From contig JAEMRJ010000035.1 of the NCBI GenBank assembly GCA_016463365.1, positions 1 through 18,513 of the forward strand: a stretch of DNA of 18,513 nt, in the 5' to 3' direction. Below the pieces are notes generated by a model, which worked only from the letters and a program-made list of their open reading frames with translations, ran no database searches and had not been told where the DNA came from. The stretch is from Thermoleophilaceae bacterium. Its GTDB lineage: Bacteria > Actinomycetota > Thermoleophilia > Solirubrobacterales > JACPNS01. The translations under genes and the position numbers were made by a program. Below are positions 7,209 through 14,321 of the stretch, one piece after another (position 1 is the first letter of the stretch; every line of letters begins with the position of its first letter).

Positions 7209-8302
7209 TCACCCGCGTCGCCGTCGGCGTGCATGCTCTTCACTTCTGACTTGAAGCTGCCCCACTCCTGAAAGGCGATCATCAGCGTCGCCGCGATCGG
7301 AATGGCGAGTATCGCGCCGACCACTCCCATCAGGGTGCCGCCGAACAGCACTGCAGTCAGCACGATGAACGGTTCGAGCTGAACCGCCTGACTCTGAATA
7401 CGTGGCTGAATCACGTAGTTCTCGAACTGCTGGTAGGCGATCACGAAGATCGCCCAGACGATCGTGTCAAGCGGGAACGTCGCAAACAGCGTGACGATGC
7501 CGACCAGCACTCCGGCAATTGTCGATCCGACCATCGGGATCACGTCGAAGACAGCAACGATGAACGCGAGCAGCAGCGGCGATGAAACGCCGAGGATCGA
7601 GAGCATGATGAACGCGGCAACTCCGGCGATGAACGCCTGCAGCATCGCGCCGCCGATGTAGCGGCTGACCGAGCCACCGACGCGGTCGAAGGTGCGGTCC
7701 AGCGCCGCGCCTTCCGGCCCCGCGCGCCTGCGCACAATCGCATCAATCCAGCTGCGCCCGCGCGCGACCATGAAGATGCTGAGGATGAAAATCGTGAAGG
7801 CGCCGAACATCGAGTCAAACAGCCACTTGCTGATGTCTCCGAGTGCTCCCGCCGCGGTCGGAATTGCTGTCTGAAGGTTTCTCTGCGCTGAACTGAGCTG
7901 CTCCTGGATGCCGAAGTTGTCGTCGAGCTTCTCGAACCGGGGATCTTTCTCGAGGGTGTTCTCGAGGTCGCTGATGTAGCTCGGCAGATCGTTGACCAGA
8001 TCAACGGTCGAGGACACCAGCGGCGGAATCAGGATCGCGCCGAGCGCGACGGGCAACAGCACGATCGAGACGTAGACGATTCCGATCGCCGCGCCGCGGT
8101 TCATGTGCTTGGAGAGGATGTTCACCGGACCCGAGACTGCGATCGCGACAAACATCGCGATCACCAGCCACATCAGCGGCGTCTTCAGGAGATAGATCAG
8201 CCAGAGCGAGAGCACGGCTGCGATCACGGTCACGACGACGCGGATCACCTTGCGGTCGAATGATTCGTCCTGCGACGGGGTGTACCAGGGGGCTGCCTCC
8301 AC
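7154..8302 (-). CDS. AI-2E family transporter (TqsA/PerM-like permease)
   Basis: The protein (382 residues from GTG 8302) has the AI-2E/PerM architecture: paired N-terminal helices (VVTVIAAVLSLWLIYLL, then LVIAMFVAIAVSGPVNIL), a long polar segment with coiled-coil character (DLPSYISDLENTLEKDP through SSAQRNLQTAI), and a C-terminal bundle with the hallmark DVIPMVGSTIAGVL and QQFENYVIQPRIQS. Family members export or import AI-2 or act as sodium/proton antiporters; the substrate here is unknown. ATG 8311 is also in frame, but its own first bases belong to TACGAT, a -10 hexamer exactly 7 nt before GTG 8302. I therefore prefer GTG. The C-terminal tail overlaps the channel gene by 55 bp. The family call is secure. 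Confidence 0.92.
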   Translation of the reverse strand: MEAAPWYTPSQDESFDRKVIRVVVTVIAAVLSLWLIYLLKTPLMWLVIAMFVAIAVSGPVNILSKHMNRGAAIGIVYVSIVLLPVALGAILIPPLVSSTVDLVNDLPSYISDLENTLEKDPRFEKLDDNFGIQEQLSSAQRNLQTAIPTAAGALGDISKWLFDSMFGAFTIFILSIFMVARGRSWIDAIVRRRAGPEGAALDRTFDRVGGSVSRYIGGAMLQAFIAGVAAFIMLSILGVSSPLLLAFIVAVFDVIPMVGSTIAGVLVGIVTLFATFPLDTIVWAIFVIAYQQFENYVIQPRIQSQAVQLEPFIVLTAVLFGGTLMGVVGAILAIPIAATLMIAFQEWGSFKSEVKSMHADGDAGDQASSSTDSPDMPEPSSA

Positions 8303-8309
8303 GCCAGTC

Positions 8310-8315
8310 ATCGTA
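8310..8315 (-). promoter_or_regulatory. -10 hexamer TACGAT for leaderless AI-2E gene
   Basis: On the minus strand TACGAT ends 7 nt before GTG 8302. It includes part of the alternative ATG at 8311, so the two start choices are mutually exclusive if this promoter is used. Confidence 0.5.
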
Positions 8316-8344
8316 TGGATGCATGCAGACGCGGCCGCGCCGGA

Positions 8345-8350
8345 TACGCT
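8345..8350 (+). promoter_or_regulatory. -10 hexamer TACGCT for leaderless SDR operon
   Basis: TACGCT ends 7 nt before GTG 8358. The same hexamer and spacing occur before lipoprotein 2. Together with the minus-strand hexamer at 8310-8315 it makes the 55-bp region between the two starts a compact divergent promoter. Confidence 0.55.
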
Positions 8351-8357
8351 CGCCTTC

Positions 8358-9215
8358 GTGTCTTCGATCTTCAAAGACGATCTGCTCGCCGGCCAGCTGA
8401 TTGTTGTCAGCGGCGGGGGCAGTGGAATTGGTCGTCAGGCTGCGATCGAGCTGACCGGTCTTGGCGCAGATGTCGTGATCTGCGGGCGTGCGATCGAGCC
8501 GCTGCGCGAGACGTCAGACCTGTGCATGTCACACGGCGGCGCAGGCAGTTGCAGCGCGATGGTCTGCGACATCCGTGACGCCGAGCAGGTCGACGCGCTG
8601 ATCGATGCAACACTCGAAACCCACGGCAAGATCGACACCCTGGTGAACAATGCCGGTGGCCAGTTCCTTGCACCGGCTGAACAGATCACGGAAAAGGGCT
8701 TCGACACCGTGATCAAGCTGAACGTCCACGGCACGTGGCTCATGAGCCAGGCCGTCGCGCTGAAATGGATGATCGAGAATGGCGGCGGCAAGATCATCAA
8801 CGTCACGCTTTCGCCGCACAACGGCATGCCCGGCATGGTGCACAGCGGCGCGGCGCGCGCGGCCGTCGAGAACATGACAAAGACGCTCTCAATCGAGTGG
8901 GCGCGCTTCGGGGTCAAACTGAACGCCTTGGCGATCGGGCAGATCGGCACTGAGACTCTGCTGACCAAGTACCCGCAGGTCGTCGTCGACAACCTTTCGC
9001 ACAGCATCCCCGCCGGCCGTCTCGGCAAGCCCGAGGAAGTGGCCTGGCAGATTGCCTACCTGGCATCTGAGGCCGGCGATTTCTACAGTGGATCCGTTCT
9101 GACGATGGACGGCTCGCGCGACAACTGGCTGGGCCCCTGGCCCCCGACTCAGCTGATCGACGATGCCGGTGAACCCGTTTCTGAAGACCGCAAACAAGGA
9201 GACCCTGATGGCTGA
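8358..9215 (+). CDS. SDR oxidoreductase, PECR/2-enoyl-CoA reductase-like
   Basis: The 285-residue Rossmann-fold protein has the nucleotide-binding GGGSGIG (residues 19-25), the NNAGGQF motif (97-103) and a C-terminal SGSVLTMDGSRD. The canonical YxxxK is replaced by HSGAARAAVENMTKTL, with Ser163 and Arg167 at the Tyr and Lys positions. This SGAAR block, together with NNAGGQF, is typical of the peroxisomal trans-2-enoyl-CoA reductase and bacterial AtuG/dienoyl-CoA reductase-like branch. An acyl-CoA substrate is therefore likely, though unproven. The frame is open to 8250, but GTG 8358 gives MSSIFKDDLLAGQ, which resembles family N-termini, and has a -10 hexamer 7 nt upstream; ATG 8319 is the alternative. 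The gene overlaps the next by 8 bp, so translation is probably coupled. Confidence 0.88.
   Translation: MSSIFKDDLLAGQLIVVSGGGSGIGRQAAIELTGLGADVVICGRAIEPLRETSDLCMSHGGAGSCSAMVCDIRDAEQVDALIDATLETHGKIDTLVNNAGGQFLAPAEQITEKGFDTVIKLNVHGTWLMSQAVALKWMIENGGGKIINVTLSPHNGMPGMVHSGAARAAVENMTKTLSIEWARFGVKLNALAIGQIGTETLLTKYPQVVVDNLSHSIPAGRLGKPEEVAWQIAYLASEAGDFYSGSVLTMDGSRDNWLGPWPPTQLIDDAGEPVSEDRKQGDPDG
9196..9201 (+). promoter_or_regulatory. Shine-Dalgarno AAGGAG for the VOC gene
   Basis: AAGGAG lies 6 nt before ATG 9208, inside the end of the SDR coding region. It selects ATG 9208 over the in-frame upstream start at 9163 and is one of only two strong Shine-Dalgarno sites in the window. Confidence 0.75.
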
Positions 9216-9630
9216 TGCAGTCCCGTATCTGGCATTCGACGGCAATGCTGCCGCGGCGATGGCTTTCTACCAGTCAGCGTTCGGCGGCGAACTGATCATG
9301 ATGACCTTCGGAGACTCGCCGATGGAGTCGCCCGCCGAAGTCGCCGACAAGATCATGCACTCGGACCTCTGGATCGATGACTTCCGTCTGTTTGCCTGCG
9401 ACGACCCCGAGGGTGCCGCCGCCACGAAAATCGGCAATCCGTCGATCTGCGTGGTCGATGATGACGAGGCGAAGCTCGACCGCTGGTTCAACGCGATCAG
9501 CGAGGGTGGCGAAGTTGAGCTTCCTTTCGGCAAGCAGTTCTGGGGCGACACCTTCGGCATGGTCTCCGACAAGTTCGGCGTGCGCTGGATGTTCAACGCA
9601 AACACCGCTCACACCATGGGCGAAGGATGA
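9208..9630 (+). CDS. VOC superfamily protein, PhnB-like
   Basis: The 140-residue protein has the vicinal oxygen chelate (glyoxalase/bleomycin resistance/dioxygenase) fold in its PhnB/3-demethylubiquinone-9 methyltransferase-like form: VPYLAFDGNAAAAMAFYQSAFGG at the N-terminus, DKIMHSDLWIDDFRLFACD with His51 in the usual first metal-ligand region, and a C-terminal KQFWGDTFGMVSDKFGVRWM. These proteins make beta-alpha-beta-beta-beta dimers; many have no known reaction. ATG 9208 is chosen by its Shine-Dalgarno sequence. The gene overlaps SDR by 8 bp upstream and the CMD gene by 4 bp (ATGA) downstream, so all three are likely made from one transcript by coupled translation. No specific substrate can be assigned. 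Confidence 0.9.
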   Translation: MADAVPYLAFDGNAAAAMAFYQSAFGGELIMMTFGDSPMESPAEVADKIMHSDLWIDDFRLFACDDPEGAAATKIGNPSICVVDDDEAKLDRWFNAISEGGEVELPFGKQFWGDTFGMVSDKFGVRWMFNANTAHTMGEG

Positions 9631-10064
9631 GCGGCGAACAGTTCGATGTGAACACCGAGGAGAACCAGAAGCGCCACGCTTTCGGGCTCGGCGTACTCGA
9701 GTCGGTTGATGGCGATGCCGGCGACCGCCTGCTGGAGGCGCTCGGCGACATCGCGCCGGACATGGTCCACCACATCTCGGCGTTCGCCTACGGCGACATC
9801 TATGCCCGCCCGGGGCTTGTCCCGCGCGACCGGCAGCTCGTCACGCTCGGCGCGCTGACGGCAATGGGCGGGACCGAGGGCGAGCTGCGGATTCACATCG
9901 GTACCGCGCTCACGACTGGATTGACGCCGGATGAGATCGTTGAGGCGCTGATCCACTCGACCCTTTACTGCGGATTCCCACGCGCAATCAACGCGATTCT
10001 GATCGCCAAGGAAGTCTTTGCCGAACGCGGCCTTCTGCCGCTCAATCAATCCGACGAAAGCTAG
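9627..10064 (+). CDS. Carboxymuconolactone decarboxylase (CMD) family protein
   Basis: The 145-residue all-helical protein resembles the CMD family (4-carboxymuconolactone decarboxylase, PcaC-like). It has the segment [30 protein letters not shown], then [38 protein letters not shown]. The E-x3-H of GELRIH (Glu86, His90) and the GFP motif match the PcaC-like group. It has no CxxC pair, so an AhpD-type peroxidase is unlikely. PcaC acts in protocatechuate degradation, but no other pca genes are here, so the substrate is uncertain. ATG 9627 overlaps the VOC stop as ATGA, which indicates translational coupling. The stop codon TAG forms the first bases of the -10 hexamer of the following cyclophilin gene. 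Confidence 0.9.
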   Translation: MSGEQFDVNTEENQKRHAFGLGVLESVDGDAGDRLLEALGDIAPDMVHHISAFAYGDIYARPGLVPRDRQLVTLGALTAMGGTEGELRIHIGTALTTGLTPDEIVEALIHSTLYCGFPRAINAILIAKEVFAERGLLPLNQSDES

Positions 10065-10067
10065 GGT
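10062..10067 (+). promoter_or_regulatory. -10 hexamer TAGGGT for leaderless cyclophilin gene
   Basis: TAGGGT ends 7 nt before ATG 10075 and begins with the stop codon of the upstream CMD gene. The cyclophilin can thus be transcribed on its own. The transketolase gene uses the same hexamer and spacing. Confidence 0.55.
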
Positions 10068-10074
10068 TCCCTTC

Positions 10075-10533
10075 ATGTCATCAGCACTGGTTCAAACCTC
10101 AGAAGGCGACATCGAAATCACATTCTTCGATGACGCCGCACCAAAGACAGTTGCCAACTTCCAGAAGCTCGCAGGCGAAGGCTTCTACGACGGCCTGATC
10201 TTCCACCGCGTGATCAAGGACTTCATGGTCCAGGGCGGTTGTCCCGACGGCATCGGCACCGGTGGCCCGGGCTACACGTTCGAGGACGAGTTCAACGACA
10301 ACAAGATCGTCCGTGGGGCACTGGCCATGGCCAACGCCGGTCCGAACACGAACGGCTCGCAGTTCTTCATCGTCACCGCGCCGGCGGCCTCGTGGCTTGA
10401 CGGGAAGCACACGGTCTTCGGCGAAGTGACCTCCGGTATGGAGGTCGTGGACGCGATCGAGGCCAGCGAGACTGACGGGCGCGACGCCCCGGTCGAGCCG
10501 AAGATGATTGAAAAGGTCGAGATCCGGCCCTAG
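10075..10533 (+). CDS. Cyclophilin-type peptidyl-prolyl cis-trans isomerase
   Basis: The 152-residue single-domain cyclophilin catalyses proline cis-trans isomerisation during protein folding. Active-site residues are visible: [13 protein letters not shown] (Arg45, Phe50, Gln53), [12 protein letters not shown], and [11 protein letters not shown] with Trp107 and His112; the Trp corresponds to the cyclosporin-sensitivity position. There is no signal peptide, so it is cytoplasmic. The frame extends back to 10018, but ATG 10075 has a -10 hexamer 7 nt upstream and leaves a 10-nt gap to the CMD gene. Its stop TAG (10531-10533) overlaps the stop of the convergent hydrolase gene within CTAG, so no terminator separates them. 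Confidence 0.95.
   Translation: MSSALVQTSEGDIEITFFDDAAPKTVANFQKLAGEGFYDGLIFHRVIKDFMVQGGCPDGIGTGGPGYTFEDEFNDNKIVRGALAMANAGPNTNGSQFFIVTAPAASWLDGKHTVFGEVTSGMEVVDAIEASETDGRDAPVEPKMIEKVEIRP
10530..10533. other. Shared CTAG: TAG stop codons on both strands
   Basis: The tetranucleotide is a self-complementary CTAG. Its last three bases end the cyclophilin gene, and the complement of its first three ends the metallo-hydrolase gene. Confidence 0.95.
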
Positions 10534-11252
10534 TTCCTGCCCAGCACGCCGCCCTTGCGACCGAGTTCGTCGAGGGCGGCGGGCACGTCTTCTGCCAGCG
10601 CGTCTGCGTGGCCCGGCCACACGGTCTTCGGGGCCAGCGCCGAAAGCTTCAGCGCGCTCGTCTGTGCCATCTCGGTGTCCATGTTGAATGCCTCCAGCGG
10701 TATGCGCGGCGCGCCGCGACGTCCGGTCAGCGGGTTGAGCGTGTAGATCGCGTCGCTGCTGAGCACCAGCCCGTCACGATCGCGGTAGAGCCCGATCAGT
10801 CCCGGCGCATGGCCGGGCAGGTGCACGACCTGAAAGCCCGCGACCTCGTCGCCCTCGACCAACGTTCCTTCGATCGGAACGGGCCCGTCATCCCAGGACC
10901 TGGTGAGCGAGTGGCGCATGAACTGCCGCACCGGCGGTCGCAGCTTCTCGAGATGGAAGTAGTGCATCCCGCCATCGCCCTCCGCGTCGCCGAGTTCGGC
11001 CTCGTGGCAGTAGACCGGCACACCTGTTGCGGCCAGCTCCGGGGCGGCTCCGCGGTGGTCTGTGTGGCTGTGGCCAAGCACGACGCGCCTGACGCCGCCC
11101 AGCGGCGCCGCAGCCTTGAGGATCGCTTTGTGCATCCCGCGGATGCCGGCATCAAACACCGTGACGCCGCCTTCGTCCTCGATCAGATAAACGTTCATGA
11201 CGCGCGGCACTCCGCCGCGCACCAGGTGTACGCCGTCAGCAATCTTCTCCAT
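10530..11252 (-). CDS. Metallo-beta-lactamase-fold hydrolase
   Basis: The 240-residue protein has all metal-binding motifs of the MBL fold: HSHTDH (His61, His63, Asp65, His66), HLPGH (His148), SSDAIY (Asp167) and WPGHADAL (His215). A two-zinc hydrolase is expected. The family includes lactonases, glyoxalase II-like thioesterases and quorum-quenching enzymes, so no substrate is assigned. There is no signal peptide. ATG 11252 is supported by a minus-strand TAGCGT hexamer ending 7 nt upstream, which indicates a leaderless transcript. It is divergent from the 3D-domain gene. The stop is shared with the convergent cyclophilin gene in a CTAG. Confidence 0.92.
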   Translation of the reverse strand: MEKIADGVHLVRGGVPRVMNVYLIEDEGGVTVFDAGIRGMHKAILKAAAPLGGVRRVVLGHSHTDHRGAAPELAATGVPVYCHEAELGDAEGDGGMHYFHLEKLRPPVRQFMRHSLTRSWDDGPVPIEGTLVEGDEVAGFQVVHLPGHAPGLIGLYRDRDGLVLSSDAIYTLNPLTGRRGAPRIPLEAFNMDTEMAQTSALKLSALAPKTVWPGHADALAEDVPAALDELGRKGGVLGRN

Positions 11253-11259
11253 GCCGGAG

Positions 11260-11265
11260 ACGCTA
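11260..11265 (-). promoter_or_regulatory. -10 hexamer TAGCGT for leaderless MBL-fold gene
   Basis: Read on the minus strand, TAGCGT ends 7 nt before ATG 11252. It forms one half of the divergent promoter region shared with the 3D-domain gene. Confidence 0.55.
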
Positions 11266-11318
11266 TTGCGTAACTGTCATCAAGTGTGCAGGCGAATCGA
11301 CCGATGCAGCGATGGGTT

Positions 11319-11324
11319 TAGGCT
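11319..11324 (+). promoter_or_regulatory. -10 hexamer TAGGCT for the 3D-domain gene
   Basis: TAGGCT ends 5 nt before ATG 11330 and 8 nt before ATG 11333. Because it lies downstream of the longer possible start at 11312, it argues that translation begins at 11330 or 11333. Confidence 0.45.
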
Positions 11325-11329
11325 TTTCA

Positions 11330-12193
11330 ATGATGTATCTCCGCAGCAGCAGCAGGCCGTTGTCCGGTCGCGCCGTCACGGCCGCATTCTTCTGCGTGCT
11401 CATGATCGGCGTGGCGCTCTCATTTGCTTTGCACGACGCGTCGTCGAACGCCTCGACGGCGAGCATCAGTGTTGTCAAGAAGCCTGCCTGGATGCCGCGG
11501 ATGCTGGTCACCGAGTACTACCCCGCGCGCGAGAGCTGGTTCAACGGCGAGCGGATCAGGACGCCGGGAATCAGCGGACGCAACAGCAAGGTCGACTGGC
11601 TTTATTCGGCGGTCGGGATGTCCATGGAGGGCGACGGCCTGGGCACCGACGGCAATCGGTACCACATCGACAACCTCGGCCGCGGGGGTTGGATCGGCCG
11701 TGACGGCAAGGCAGCAGACTGGGGGTCGAGCAACAAGAATCGCACTCCGTTCTGGCGCTCGTCCGGCTACTGGCGCAACGCGAAGAAGGCTGTGACATTC
11801 CCGCTCGAAGACGGCGGTTGGTACCGCGGCGAGGGCAAGCGCTGGATCGCGCCCAAGGGAATCACCTTTGCCCGCGGACCGTCCAGGCCATTGCGCTACT
11901 ACCGCAGCGTGGCCGTTGACCCTGGCCTGATCCCGATGCAGAGCCTCGTCTGGATCGGTCGCTACCGATCTGAGAACGGCGACGGCTGGTTTCGCGCTGA
12001 CGACACCGGCGGAGCGATCGACGGGCGACACCTTGATGTCTACCGCAAGCCGCCGCGCGCGATCGGCCAGGCCGGGAGCTACGCCGATCAGCGCGTATAC
12101 GTCGTGCCCAAGGCGAAGATCGCGGCCTACATCAGGCGCGAGAAGGCCGAGGACACCGACGGTCTGCCGCTGCCGCCTTCACGGCTCTACTAG
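11330..12193 (+). CDS. Membrane-anchored or secreted 3D (Asp-Asp-Asp) domain protein
   Basis: The 287-residue protein starts with an N-terminal hydrophobic segment (about residues 14-34, signal anchor or uncleaved signal). Its C-terminal half carries the 3D domain: SVAVDPGLIPMQSLVWIG (Asp197), then FRADDTGGAIDGRHLDVY (Asp224, Asp225, Asp236). The 3D domain is found in MltA-type lytic transglycosylases and YocH/Rpf-like wall remodelling proteins, so peptidoglycan cleavage outside the membrane is likely. The region before it (about 55-185) is rich in Gly, Trp and Tyr and I do not recognise it; no LysM, G5 or SH3 wall-binding domain is visible. ATG 11312 is an alternative start disfavoured by the promoter position. 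It converges on the deacetylase gene through a shared CTAG stop. Confidence 0.85.
   Translation: MMYLRSSSRPLSGRAVTAAFFCVLMIGVALSFALHDASSNASTASISVVKKPAWMPRMLVTEYYPARESWFNGERIRTPGISGRNSKVDWLYSAVGMSMEGDGLGTDGNRYHIDNLGRGGWIGRDGKAADWGSSNKNRTPFWRSSGYWRNAKKAVTFPLEDGGWYRGEGKRWIAPKGITFARGPSRPLRYYRSVAVDPGLIPMQSLVWIGRYRSENGDGWFRADDTGGAIDGRHLDVYRKPPRAIGQAGSYADQRVYVVPKAKIAAYIRREKAEDTDGLPLPPSRLY
12190..12193. other. Shared CTAG: TAG stop codons on both strands
   Basis: The second CTAG junction ends both the 3D-domain gene (+) and the polysaccharide deacetylase gene (-), again leaving no intergenic terminator. Confidence 0.95.
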
Positions 12194-13368
12194 TCGTCCG
12201 CGAGCTTGAAGGTCGTCCGGTAGCCGAGCAGCTCGCTGACGGTCACGAACTCGTAGCCGCGCGCCTTCAGCGTGCGCACATACTGCGGAAGCGCAGCGAG
12301 AGTCTGGCCGCGCGGACCGCCGCCGTCGTGCTCAAGGATGATCGAGCCGCCCCGCGTCTGGCCGCGGATCGTGTTGACGATCACGCCGGTGCCCGGACTG
12401 CGCCAGTCCTGCGGGTCCACGTCCCAGAGGATCGAGGTCATGTGCTGGGCACGCACGCGACTGACGAGGCTCCTGCTGGTAGATCCGTACGGCGGGCGCA
12501 TCACGCAGGGCCTGAAGCCCGACGCGCGCACGATTGAACGGTTTGTCCTGGTGATCTGCCGCGTTGCCGCGCCACCACCACCGCCGAGGTCTGAGTGATC
12601 CCACGAGTGGTTTGCCAGCTCGTGACCCTCGCGCAGCATCCGCTTGAGCAGCGCGCTATTGCCGGCCACCTGCTGGCCGACCATGAAGAACGTTGCGCGG
12701 ACCTTCAGGCTTTCGAGTTTGCGCAGAAACTGCGTCGTGCCCGGCGCCGGTCCGTCATCGAAGGTGAGGGCGATCTTCTTGCCGCGCGGCCCGCGGGTGA
12801 CCTGCGAGGCGCCCTTGATCTTGCAGCCGACGGGCTGGAGGCTGCGGATGCGAATGTTCTGGCCGCCGCTTTTCGGGTACTTCACAGCGCAGCCGACAGG
12901 CGGCGTTGCGGCGGTCGCTCCCGTGGCGGAAGTTGGTGCGCCCTGGCACGGGGTGATTGCAAGGTTCCACTTGTAGCGGCCGGGCGTGAGGCCGGCCAGC
13001 TGCGGGTCCACCGCGAGCAGCGCACTGTTTCGATCGATCCGGACCTTCACGCCTTTGCGCTTGCCGGTGAGCTTCCACGCCGCCGACTGCCTGGCGCGGG
13101 TCACGCACCAGACATTTGGCTCGCCGGCCCTGGCCTGGATGTTCCAGCAGAGCTTGGTGTAGCCGGATTCGTTGGCGAGCTCCTCCAGGCCGATTGCCTT
13201 GAAGTGCGCCGAGGCGACCGACTGCTTGAACGTGAGCGAGACGTTTCCGGACGCCGAGGCACCGGTGCCGGTGATCGCAAGGACGACTCCCGCAGCGAGT
13301 GCGGCAGCGGCAGCTGTGAGGCGCGAGGCGAGTCTTCCTGACTCGAGGGTGATGAACGGCTCTTGCAA
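12190..13368 (-). CDS. Secreted polysaccharide deacetylase (NodB/CE4)
   Basis: The 392-residue protein has a signal peptide (hydrophobic residues 16-34, then ASASG). A Cys-containing N-terminal region (about 42-190; Cys74, 88, 141, 160, 182) looks like one or two beta-rich accessory modules that I do not recognise. A C-terminal NodB domain shows all CE4 motifs: TFDDGP (Asp204, Asp205), NHSWDH (His254, His258), RPPYG (291-295), DVDPQDW (316-322) and LEHD (His347). It should remove N-acetyl groups from peptidoglycan or another wall glycan. The start is a TTG at 13368: an in-frame stop lies just upstream and no ATG or GTG precedes the signal peptide. A TAGCCT hexamer (13381-13386, minus) ends 12 nt upstream, which would give only a few nucleotides of leader. 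Confidence 0.9.
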   Translation of the reverse strand: MQEPFITLESGRLASRLTAAAAALAAGVVLAITGTGASASGNVSLTFKQSVASAHFKAIGLEELANESGYTKLCWNIQARAGEPNVWCVTRARQSAAWKLTGKRKGVKVRIDRNSALLAVDPQLAGLTPGRYKWNLAITPCQGAPTSATGATAATPPVGCAVKYPKSGGQNIRIRSLQPVGCKIKGASQVTRGPRGKKIALTFDDGPAPGTTQFLRKLESLKVRATFFMVGQQVAGNSALLKRMLREGHELANHSWDHSDLGGGGGAATRQITRTNRSIVRASGFRPCVMRPPYGSTSRSLVSRVRAQHMTSILWDVDPQDWRSPGTGVIVNTIRGQTRGGSIILEHDGGGPRGQTLAALPQYVRTLKARGYEFVTVSELLGYRTTFKLADD

Positions 13369-13375
13369 GATCTTG
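13361..13375. promoter_or_regulatory. Overlapping palindromes at the deacetylase start
   Basis: TCTTGCAAGATCTTG contains two perfect 10-bp palindromes, TCTTGCAAGA (13361-13370) and CAAGATCTTG (13366-13375), which share the middle CAAGA. The element covers the TTG start and predicted transcription start of the deacetylase gene and sits upstream of the divergent DUF202 gene. It is a candidate operator; no binding family is assigned. Confidence 0.35.
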
Positions 13376-13380
13376 AAGGC

Positions 13381-13386
13381 AGGCTA
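13381..13386 (-). promoter_or_regulatory. Candidate -10 hexamer TAGCCT for the deacetylase gene
   Basis: On the minus strand TAGCCT ends 12 nt before TTG 13368, so the transcript would begin about five nucleotides before the start codon. The overlapping palindromes lie directly downstream of it. Confidence 0.35.
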
Positions 13387-13437
13387 TCGATTGCGGCAGT
13401 GGCAGAAAAGCTCCTCCGTCTGCGAAGATCGCCCGAC

Positions 13438-13827
13438 ATGGAAGCAAACCCGTCAGAGCCCGAAAAGCTGCGCCCGCCGGACGATTCGCCCGTTGGCCCG
13501 TCCCGTCGAACGGTGCTCGCCGCCGAGCGCACATGGCTCGCGTGGTTTCGCACCGGGATCGGCGTATCGGCTGCAGCGATCGGTGTCGGGGCGGTACTGC
13601 CAAAGCTGACTGAGTCGACTTCATGGGGATTCATCGCCCTCGGTGCCGGCTACGCGGCGCTCGCCGTGGCGATGTTCGTCGAGGGCTGGAGGCGGCAGCG
13701 GGACATCTACAACGCGCTCGCCGTGAATGCCGACGTGCCCACCGGGATCCATGCCATCGCCGCCCTCACGGTCGCCGGCGGTGTGCTTGCGCTGAGCACG
13801 TTGGTGCTGCTGCTCACGGAACTTTGA
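13438..13827 (+). CDS. DUF202 (YidH-like) small membrane protein
   Basis: The 129-residue protein has the DUF202 hallmark LAAERTWLAWFRTGI near the first of three membrane helices (about residues 34-57, 63-82 and 104-127). The N-terminus is polar and Pro-rich, and the second helix ends in EGWRRQRDIYNAL. The molecular role of DUF202 proteins is not known; they occur singly or in pairs in many bacteria. ATG 13438 is chosen for lack of better evidence. An in-frame GTG at 13399 would add a basic segment and has a weak -10-like TATCGA 8 nt upstream. The gene is divergent from the deacetylase and lies 68 nt upstream of msrB on the same strand. Confidence 0.82.
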   Translation: MEANPSEPEKLRPPDDSPVGPSRRTVLAAERTWLAWFRTGIGVSAAAIGVGAVLPKLTESTSWGFIALGAGYAALAVAMFVEGWRRQRDIYNALAVNADVPTGIHAIAALTVAGGVLALSTLVLLLTEL

Positions 13828-13852
13828 CGGCCGTTTTGGTCGCCACCTGCGG

Positions 13853-13858
13853 CATACT
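13853..13858 (+). promoter_or_regulatory. Possible -10 (CATACT) for msrB
   Basis: CATACT, one mismatch from TATACT, lies in the 68-nt gap before msrB. It would give a conventional leader of about 30 nt containing the Shine-Dalgarno site. A TTGACG at 13824-13829 is too far away (23 nt) for a standard -35, so the call is weak. Confidence 0.3.
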
Positions 13859-13883
13859 CAATAAACGAGTTTTCCCGAATCCC

Positions 13884-13889
13884 AGGAGG
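13884..13889 (+). promoter_or_regulatory. Shine-Dalgarno AGGAGG for msrB
   Basis: A perfect AGGAGG lies 6 nt before ATG 13896. It fixes the msrB start within a frame that is open back to 13623 and contrasts with the leaderless starts of most neighbours. Confidence 0.85.
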
Positions 13890-13895
13890 TTCACG

Positions 13896-14317
<422 letters not shown>

Positions 14318-14321
<4 letters not shown>

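Noticed and set aside
8250..8357. N-terminal extension of the SDR protein to 8250
   Set aside because: It runs into the divergent AI-2E coding region and the leaderless -10 sits just before GTG 8358.
12595..13341. Long open frame opposite the deacetylase gene (248 codons)
   Set aside because: It is an Arg/Ala-rich shadow frame; the minus strand carries the full NodB motif set.
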